Below are positions 55,951 to 64,000 of a DNA stretch of 64,000 nucleotides, piece after piece; within the stretch, counting starts at the first letter, position 1, and each line of letters starts with the position of its first letter. Both the position numbers and the translations under genes were made by a program. Below the pieces are notes generated by a model. It was not told where the DNA came from, made no database searches, and saw only the letters and a program-made list of their open reading frames with translations. Origin of the DNA: Prostheceraeus crozeri (Eukaryota > Platyhelminthes > Polycladida > Euryleptidae). The stretch covers positions 744,001-808,000 of the forward strand of contig CAJQUW010001866.1 in assembly GCA_907163375.1 (NCBI GenBank), given 5' to 3'.

Positions 55951-57419
55951 CTCAGCAAATATTGGCAACCATGCACACGTGTATGTCACACACATTAGCA
56001 TAATCATTAAATTGTCCAATTTGTGAGACACATTTCTTGCCTGTCTATTGCAAGTGGTCATCATAGAAAACACCGATCGGCGGGCTTCAACGCCGTCAGC
56101 GTCAATTAGGGAGAGCATTACATTCACAGAATTAAATTTAATATTTTACATCTGTTCCTCTCTAAATCTGTGGTCGGCTGACGTCATCCCTCGAGTAAGC
56201 GGATAGACGGTAGCGAGGAATTGCTGTGTTGCCAATTCAAGTCAGGAAAGTCTGTATGCGTCGTGCGCGGGTAAGTTTCGTGCATGCGTTTCACATACAG
56301 TGGAGACCAGACTTGTGCTGGCTTCACTCGTTCGAGCAAGCAGATGGAAGTTCTTATCTTTGTTAGTTGATGACGTCAGCCTTCTGCTCGGTATGGAAGC
56401 AGAGATAGTAAGGGAAAGACAGTTAACTGTCTCGGACTGCAATGTTAAAGAAGTGAAACGTGGAAAGAGATGACACGCACCCACAAATGGTGCGACATTC
56501 AAACGCTGATGAAGTGATGATGTAATTGCAAATTAACTAAACTTTAACCGAGTTTGAAAGTCAAACAGTTATCTGATCATGATAGGACTAACACAAACTG
56601 CTTCAACAGTAATTGCAAAAAAAAGCTAGGCCATTTTCAAATGAAATTTTTGTGTTGAAGTCCCGGATCAATTTGATAAACGGCATATCATATGAAACTT
56701 ATGTTCCATAGATTGTTTTGACATATATTTCGTTTTCATGTGTGGTCAGTAGGCCTTACGATAAAAATTGAGCGTTTTCTTTGATGCAGGATTTCAACAT
56801 GAAGACGACAAAATTTTTTTATGAAAGTTGGCTGACAGCATGAACTATCAGTCAGCTTCATCATGATAGACGGTTTTTAGGATTGGCTGTATGTGCAAAA
56901 AGATAAAATACCAATTAGTTTTATCAAAAAATGTTGCTAATAAAATCTCACAAGATTTTCTCATTGATGAAGATGTTCAATTTCAATAACCTTCTTACCA
57001 TGTGAAAAGTTATGTCAAGCACTTTAATTTGGCAAAGCATTTAGCTTATGCCTGGTCAACTGTGGTCAGCAGACTTAAAAGTATGAATGTTTGGTCAATT
57101 CGTTCACCGACAACTACAGACAAAAATATGCAATACAGAAAATTGATATTATCACCATTGAATCAGGCTCGTGTCAAGCTTTCAGATGATGATATATTGT
57201 TTTTCGAATTCGGACATCAATTTGTGCAATTTCATTCAATTTACACTTTTATCTAATTTTACTCCACTTTCGCGTTAACAATGTTCAACAACGGTCAACT
57301 GCACACAACTTAACAACTTCTGTTGTATTAACGCTGGTGCTTCAAAATTTTTTCACAATTTCTATGTCAAAATTGAGTAATAGCAACTTCAGTATGTAAC
57401 TTATTGTCATCGCCATGCC
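55951..57419. other. no recognised gene
   Basis: The open frames at 56,242-56,502 (-) and 57,002-57,256 (+) have no recognisable family. The rest is plain AT-rich DNA. Confidence 0.5.
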
Positions 57420-57562
57420 GTTTTTACTCTCATGTCACTTATTTATTTGATGTTGTTTTGCCTTAATTTTTTGCATTTTGATCTGACCTTGTAAAGTTGA
57501 ATGCCCCACGATTCCCAATATTGGGACTTGAAATAAATACGTCATTATTATTATTATTATTT
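57420..57562 (+). mobile_element. probable non-LTR retrotransposon 3' end
   Basis: A GC-balanced stretch ends in AATAAATACGTC followed by an (ATT)n tail at 57,543-57,562. A microsatellite-like tail just after an AATAAA-type word is typical for LINE or SINE 3' ends. No RT sequence remains. Confidence 0.5.
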
Positions 57563-59189
57563 TGAGTTTGGGTTTAAAATAATGCTGGTATTATCAGCTC
57601 CAAGAATATGTAGGTTTTATCAAATCGGCCCACCCGTTCACTGACTAACTTCAAATTTGTATTATTCCCACAATCAACCATTGCGTGAGTCATCATTACA
57701 CTCACTTTGAGGTCAGAAGAAATTCGAATCTTGGATCAGACAAGGGCTTGTCTCGTCTCTGCACCTGCTCACAGCAAGCAACAGCATTTCCTTCACGTTG
57801 TAGGTATGCTAACACTTGCGTTGCGTCCGATTAATGGAGCAGCTCATCAATGATGAAGAGGAGAATGAGTGACACATGGGCCAACATGATATTGATATCT
57901 GAAATAGTATCGTGAAAGTAACAAAGCAGATAATCACTAATTACTTCATTCAATTAGGCAAGCCACACCATTATGTTTCCTGAACCAAGCGTTTCAGCTG
58001 ACCAAGTAAATAAGTTTATTGATCGATTGGCAGCATGCAATTAAATTTGATGAGAATATACAAGAGATATAAGAATTTTTTTTGTGCTGTGCAACGATTT
58101 ATAAAACGGTCTGTATATTCTCAATGTTTGCAAAATTGCGATTTTCATGACACTCGACCAATTCAATTAATATATATTTTAACTACAACAATTCATCCAA
58201 TTTCAGAAAATATTGAGTTATATTTCGTAGCCGATCTCAATGATTCCTTTGAACGAAATAAAAAAATATATTGTTATAAAAACATATTGTTGGCACTTGT
58301 ATAAGTCACATTTATTGTGCACTATGTCAATGTAGTGGCAGATATACATTTAATATTAGTGAATATTAGTGAATATTAGTGAGCAAATAATTTGATTGAT
58401 CCGATTCAAATTACTATTTACCTATTCAGACAATTTCTTTTGAACGGTAAACATCGAACACCTGATGAATAATGAATATCTGTCAGTGAAAGGGACTGTT
58501 GTTGAAAAGTTTATAATCACTAATCGGTTGTGGATGTTCAACCTATTGTTTCCCTTTGTTTCCCTTGTCCCTTTGTTGATGTCGATAAGGTTTTCACCGA
58601 AGTGTTTAACAAGAGTGAGAATGAAGTGGTTTGCAAATATTGAGTGGGCTGTTTCAGTTTGTTGTCATGTTGAGTAAAGGTTAAAGGATGGCTCAGAAAT
58701 TTTAACCAGAGATATCGAGGTATAGAATTGAGTCAAAATCCCGAGGCCGTAGGCCGAGGGCAATGTTTCCCGGCAATGTTTCCCGATTACATTGCCAGTT
58801 TCGCAACTGCCTCGTCCGCTTTCAAAAGCGACCAACTGCATCGAGGATGGAGATCGAATCCTTCTCGAGTTATCAATCTTGTGTCAAAATAGCACATCAA
58901 CGTCAATTCTACAGTAAATTGGCGAAATACATCAACCATAGCAGAATGCAAAAGAATACTTGAAAGATCTTTCTGAATTTGTTTCAGCTGACGAAGAATT
59001 CAACACATGATATCGCGGCCATGTATTGATGAATGCAAATGCAGTCCAGATTTGTGTTGTTCATTCAATTTCAATTACAAATAGGACTGCGTAATTGCAA
59101 ATCTAGGCCTATGGACTACTGCACAGTAAATGGTAATTGTCTGTAATTAATTACATTTTCTGAGTAATTGGAACAATCTGATAGATGCC
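57563..59189. other. no recognised gene
   Basis: A triplicated AATATTAGTG lies at about 58,352-58,382. A block at 58,672-58,735 (GAGTAAAGGTTAAAGGATG...) resembles 61,583-61,650. Otherwise nothing. Confidence 0.5.
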
Positions 59190-60080
59190 TATACTCGTAA
59201 TAACAAATTCGAGATCTCGATATTTGGAAAATGTTGATCCGAGATTTCGAGATTGAGAGGCCAGATCGAAATTGAATTCACTTTGTTGATTAAAGCAAAT
59301 GAAAAATCCTGTAACATTTGAATTGCTTGTTGGAGCATTTGGTCCCCTGTCGACACCAAATGCAATCCCATACCCACTTTCTAGGTACCATATGAAAGGT
59401 AATTCAACAGTTAAAGGAATGCCAAGTTAATTTGCATTATTTGACAACAAAAAATCGTTCGACTTCGTCCGAAGCTATTCATTCATGAATATAGCATAGT
59501 GAGGAAGACAGAAATTAATTTAATTCTAAATACATGAAAAAATAATGCAAGTTAACTTGGCATTCCCACACTTTTGAATTATTTTTAATTAAGCCGCGTT
59601 ATATTTTCACGACGATCATCTGAAAGAATGAAATGTTCCTGAGAGTGCACAATGTTGTATGACTGTGCCTTTGAACTGCCATTTAAATGACCTTAACTGT
59701 TGATATCTGTCATCCATGAATAGCTGCGTTGATCGTAGATGTTGAACAGTTTTCCAAGTCAATAAATATGTCAGCTCGGCGATGTGTTTAAATATTTCCA
59801 TTAGAAGACTTGCTATGCACTTACATAGACCTATTATTTATTCTAGCGGTCAGGGCCATTGATCATCACTTTCTGACACAAATTGATTTTTTTCGAGAAC
59901 TTACATTATAGAAGATGGTGACTGAAATGCCACGCGTTTGCCACATCACATCTTGAGAACTTTTCTCACTTCTTTTACTGATCATCCTTTATTAAAAGAG
60001 AGCTATCATGTATATGTAATTAACAGATGCTGTGATGAATAAATAACATCTGCTGCAGTGTGTGCGCCAAATATTCAGAC
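59190..60080 (+). repeat. dispersed repeat with GAGATCTCGA words, copy 2
   Basis: Partner of 48,190-49,210, same orientation, about 70-75% similar by eye with indels. It begins CGAGATCTCGATATT and has GAGATTTCGAGAT 30 bases on. Confidence 0.75.
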
Positions 60081-61989
60081 AAATATTTCAGCATTGACAG
60101 AGAGAATTTGACTTGATATGTAAAAAGGAGCAGATGGCGCAGTGAAAAATGAAGAATCATGGCCTCAGCAGTGCCGGCTTTATGCTGTGCGAGGTTCATC
60201 CCTCACCATAAAATTTTGACTACATTTTTCAATTACAACTGCTTCACGTGCAATTCCTAAGGCTGGATACTAAACTTAGCCTTATAATTGGCATCAGAAT
60301 GTATTGCTATGCTCCCGGTTGCTGACTCGGATAATGCCAAGTTGCAAGGACTACAAATAGATACTTCTATGCATAAATACATATAAGCCTAATTATGAAC
60401 CTATTTGTGGAAGTCCTTCCTAGCTATTGGCTAATCATAACTCGCCATTATGAACCTCATACCATATTTCGAAACCGTGCATCGGTGAAATCATGTCTTA
60501 ATTTGATAATAATGTTTACAATGCTATTTTGGAATTATTGGAATTGCTGTAGCCTAGACCATACATATTATGATACATCTGTAAAAATGGAAAAATTCAC
60601 TCAAAAATAGGTTACAAATTTACAATAAAAATATATTTCAATTTTTTCACAACTGAATTTTCTGAGCTTTCATTGCGGCAAAATCATTCATCATGGTTTC
60701 TAGATCAAGTTCATTACATATTTCATATTCTACTGGCATGAGAGTGCGGTAGTTTTTAGTCTTTCTTCGAGCATTTGTTCGATTTATTCATCATGGCATT
60801 CAACAATTCAGACCACACGATCATCGAGAGAATGAATTCCCAAGAAGACACTTCGTCAAAGAGTGAGCTTGCTTCACTAGTTGTACTGTTATGTGTTATC
60901 TTGCCTTTTTTATAGAATTTTTCTTTAATTCTTTTAGAGTCTTTCGCATCTTTTTGAGCTCATACGTGATGGCTTAACAAAATTTACATTTGCCTCCCAT
61001 TGCGTAGTACAACGGTTTTTCAGAGTGATAGATATGTTTTCAACCAAAGTATCCCATCGGACTGGTGAAGAAGAAAAGCGCACTTCGCTTCTCTCATGGC
61101 TTCCTGATGGCGATGTGATTATTCTTTCCGACAACGAGATAAATGATTTTGTTGAGAAACTGCAAAAAATTGGCAGACTTTACAACCTCAACATGTTTAG
61201 CAACATGATTAACGAGTTAGGAAGGGTAGGAGGTAGCTTTCCCTGCATAAACTCGTCATAGCGGTCGTAACACAACGCCTTCAATTGTCGATCTTACAGT
61301 TGTGATGTACAGGACTCATTGGCCAAGACTCTTACCCGAGTAAGTCAGCTCAACAACGTTTCATTTGATTTATAGCTGTAATTTCAGGTCAGTAGTGGAA
61401 AATTTCAGTTTAATGGCGGCAATTTTGATGGATGATGGCTACTAATATTGCCGCTTTTTCACTGAAAATTCCTGCTATTGTTTTCCGATTTCCTTTATAA
61501 TCATCTGCAGTTGCTAACTGGATTTGCCGTTATTGTTGTGATAAATGTCGTTGGCCTATGAAGCTATGGATCTAAATTGAAAGTTGAGTAAAGATTAGAG
61601 GATGCCTTGGACATTTTAAACAGAAATACCGAGATATTTCTGAATTACAAATTTATAAGGTCATCCTTTAACCGTGTTAAGGAATTATTGACTATCTATA
61701 TGATGAAGTAAATTTGAACAAGGTCAGATTGACTAATGTGAACAGATGTCTTAATTTCTCTTCCAATAAATGGTGTAGAAACTCTCCCCTGGGTCATAAC
61801 ACACTCACGATGATAATCACGAAAAGACGGGAATTTCACCAACCCTAGTGGGCGTCGGACGAGTGCTGCCCGAATTGAAGCAACGGGTGACAAACAGTTA
61901 GCCAAAAAAAGTAACCGGTTATCGATCTGATTGTGTCGAGGTGTGTAAGAGCACAAAATACTGAAGAGAATGAGAACTAATGCGAACTG
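60081..61989. other. mostly featureless; one possible exon
   Basis: Apart from the frame at 61,025-61,261 nothing recognisable was seen. Confidence 0.45.
61025..61261 (+). CDS. possible exon, unrecognised
   Basis: A 78-residue frame, MIDMFSTKVSHRTGEEEKRT, then LLSWLPDGDVIILSDNEI and MFSNMINELGRVGG. It is preceded by a good 3' splice site (TTTTTCAG at about 61,023). Composition is more protein-like than its surroundings, but no domain is recognised and no partner exon was found. Confidence 0.3.
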   Translation: MIDMFSTKVSHRTGEEEKRTSLLSWLPDGDVIILSDNEINDFVEKLQKIGRLYNLNMFSNMINELGRVGGSFPCINSS

Positions 61990-62639
61990 CTTGACACGAC
62001 TGAATGCAGGTATGGATGATAGAGAGAATGTGGTAAGTTGGCCATGTGTAAGTCCATGTTTATTCAGGATTGGCTAAAATCACAATTTTTTGAAAAAAAT
62101 TATGAATATTAATTGTTTATCATTAGCCTATACATCCTGAAATTATTGCATGAAATTGGACTCGATTTTACTGCTAAATTCCATCAAATTTTCCATGTAT
62201 CGGTATGCGATTCTTTTGGATGACCATGTGATTCCGAATTACAGCATAAATGCAGATGTTTTAGAAAAAGGTTATAGAATGGCGGAAACACGCACTTCGA
62301 AACTGCACTCCTATCGTAAATCCACACCGGTTCTTGGTTTGCGAAAGTTGTCAATTTCTAATTCTTGTTGCCGATTTCTGATCTTACAAGAGCACGTGGA
62401 AGAAAGTCTACATTTCTGACCATGTCTGTGCAGTTCTCTCAATCCCAGTATTGAAAACTTGTTTTCGTGGAACAGGAGGCTTCCAAGGTAAGAGCGGTTT
62501 TGCTGTATATGTAGCAGGTGCTTATGTAAAATTTCAGAAAAGCTGGAATTTAAAATCGTCTATCTTCTCATTCATTACCTCTCTATGCTCGGTTGAAATA
62601 CATTCTTGGAAATCTTCTCGAATAGACTAGTGCTTAAAG

Positions 62640-62640
62640 C

Positions 62641-62671
<31 letters not shown>

Positions 62672-63320
62672 GAAGCAAGTATATATAGTCTAGTTTTTTG
62701 GAAAAACCGGTAACCTACATAAAATTTCATCATAGGTTTACCTGAACCTATCTTTAGTGATCATTGCTGTATCAATTATCAATCATTTTCGATGAAAGTT
62801 TATCAAATGTCGCTTTAAGTTGGATGCATACGACTTGGCTCCTCCCATCTTGTTGATGTGTGCGTCACACGGTTTTCTCCAGTCTCTACATGCAGGAAAA
62901 TCCCCATCCTTTTTCAAAAATATGAGTAGACTTTCGATTTTAATACGCGCTTTTGAGGAGAAATCACACACGATTAACGTTCGGGTAAGTGGTATGTGTT
63001 CTCAAACAAACTAATACACTGTATTACATTTTTGTCTCTGATGTGACCTTTGGTGCGTAGGTGTGATCGAGGCTAGGAAGACTTGTCTTCTCTACTAAAC
63101 CGCCGAGTGAAAAGACAATCCTTTTTTCACTTTCACAGTTCATTTTCTCAACTATTACAAGCTTTACATGCAGCAGTGTCTCCTTACTTTTATTTGACAG
63201 AGAAAGTTGACATCATATTTCTGGTCTAGTTATAGGCCGGAGTCCGGTGTCCTATCATTTGACAGGACTCCGATTCCAGCAAAAATGACAGGACTCTGGG
63301 ACTCCGACTCCGCATCTCTG
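62640..63320 (-). mobile_element. hAT element remnant (681 bp)
   Basis: Ends CAGGGATATA on the left and, inverted, CAGAGATGCGGAGTCGG on the right, with 8-bp flanks GCTTAAAG/GTTTAAAG (7 of 8 identical). The matching site near 47,676 is empty. The termini are typical of hAT. It carries (TA)n at 62,645-62,671 and a short BED-like finger frame. Internally deleted. Confidence 0.85.
62783..62971 (-). pseudogene. hAT transposase fragment, BED-like zinc finger
   Basis: A 62-residue frame including KPCDAHINKMGGAKSYASN and LKRHLINFHRK. The spacing Cys ... NLKRHLxxxH resembles the second half of a BED finger, as found at the N-terminus of hAT transposases. The first Cys pair is not clear. The location inside a hAT element supports the reading. 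Confidence 0.55.
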
Positions 63321-63555
63321 GTTTAAAGTGTAAATATTGCATATATATAATTCTAATGTATTGTGATAATGTATATATTCAGATAATGTGTATTATATTC
63401 ATGTATCAGTTATAAATTGTAATGTGTAATTTTTGGAGCATTAAAATTTGATCAACATTATCATCACTAACATATTTGGACATTGCGCGCTTGTCTTAAA
63501 TAACTAAGTGATAAAAAAGCCTATAGCTTGGTGCGTCTGAGTGCGTCAGATGGTT

Positions 63556-64000
63556 CGAGTCCATCCTTCTTTCGGTTCTAGGACAGTCTTCAGAGAATTT
63601 GGAAGGGCGCTATACTTGGATGCATCGATAATAGCATATATACATATCTCGTCAGAAAACTGGTCACATAAACTCGCCATTACTCGTCTTCAGAATTCAT
63701 GCCTTGAGACGACTCGCTCACGGACATTTTACGCCAGCTGAGATGTGCTTTTTGTGACGAGCTGAACTGTCTTCAATCGTGATAAGTCGTCGTCTCAATG
63801 CTGCAAGGGTTTAGTCTCACATAGCAGCAAAAACTCCCCGAGTAGTTTTAGGTCGAAGTAATATTCCAAAAGTAAAATTTCCAAAAGAAAACAGACTGAT
63901 CTTCGGCGTCCAGCGCCTTCGTTGGTCGATCTTACAATAGCGTTACGGGCCAAGCAAGCCGTGTGAAGATATATGAAGAGTGAGTGAGTGATATTAAGAA
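63556..64000. other. no gene seen
   Basis: No recognisable coding frame or repeat end. A tRNA-like B-box word (GGTTCGAGTCC) lies at its left edge, 63,552. Confidence 0.5.

Larger units (their letters stand above)
61990..63555 (-). repeat. dispersed repeat, copy 2 of an inverted pair
   Basis: The complement of 46,290-47,955. It holds two insertions absent there: about 62,264-62,604 (unidentified, 340 bp) and the hAT element at 62,640-63,320. It lacks the 46,381-47,454 MITE. Confidence 0.8.

Noticed and set aside
63520-63590. tRNA gene
   Set aside because: The B box is good but the D-arm is too short and the acceptor stem does not pair.
1-64000. CRISPR array, bacterial operons, Shine-Dalgarno sites
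   Set aside because: The sequence is eukaryotic; repeats here are transposon ends and microsatellites without regular unique spacers.

Overview
The window is animal (metazoan, probably invertebrate) nuclear DNA. It is AT-rich, the coding pieces have GT-AG introns, and the sequence is packed with metazoan transposable elements: BEL/Pao, Ty3/Gypsy, Penelope-like (PLE), Tc1/mariner, pogo/Tigger, CMC/EnSpm-like, hAT, and P element with a THAP domain. I found no host gene I could name, no tRNA or rRNA gene and no CRISPR array. The species cannot be told from the sequence.

Layout. 0.6-1.5 kb: a 963-bp MITE. 1.6-7.0 kb: a self-complementary repeat cluster, then a 5'-truncated, broken BEL/Pao retrotransposon (+). 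9.3-9.6 kb: a long near-perfect hairpin. 11.3-13.3 kb: a second copy of the MITE, inverted and split by a hAT element with a perfect 8-bp target duplication. 15.1-19.5 kb: a complete but mutated Ty3/Gypsy element (-) with short LTRs and a 4-bp duplication. 20.8-25.0 kb: a PLE (+) with a Ser-rich/SGNH-like ORF1, an RT plus GIY-YIG ORF2, microsatellites and a hammerhead-like motif. 26.25-27.64 kb: a dead Tc1/mariner element. 28.5-44.2 kb: a nest in which P-element transposase pieces flank a second PLE and a pogo element; the pogo element is interrupted by a 9.7-kb CMC element. 46.3-48.0 kb and 62.0-63.5 kb: an inverted pair of the same repeat, each carrying private insertions. 48.2-49.2 and 59.2-60.1 kb: a direct pair of another repeat. 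51.7-53.8 kb: a third PLE with 0.6-kb inverted arms. 54.1-55.9 kb: clusters of self-complementary motifs. The rest is intergenic or decayed repeat.

The most interesting result is the ORF1/ORF2 junction of the first PLE family. In two diverged copies (22,036 and 30,625) ORF1 ends within one codon of a phase-correct -1 slippery heptamer (T-TTT-TTT and T-TTA-AAC), and the RT frame opens exactly in -1. The two copies use different heptamers at the same place, so this looks like selected programmed frameshifting. It joins a Ser-rich/SGNH-like ORF1 product to the reverse transcriptase. Second, the CMC element carries a five-exon accessory gene (DUF4806-like) whose splice sites and frames are all intact, although its transposase gene is broken.
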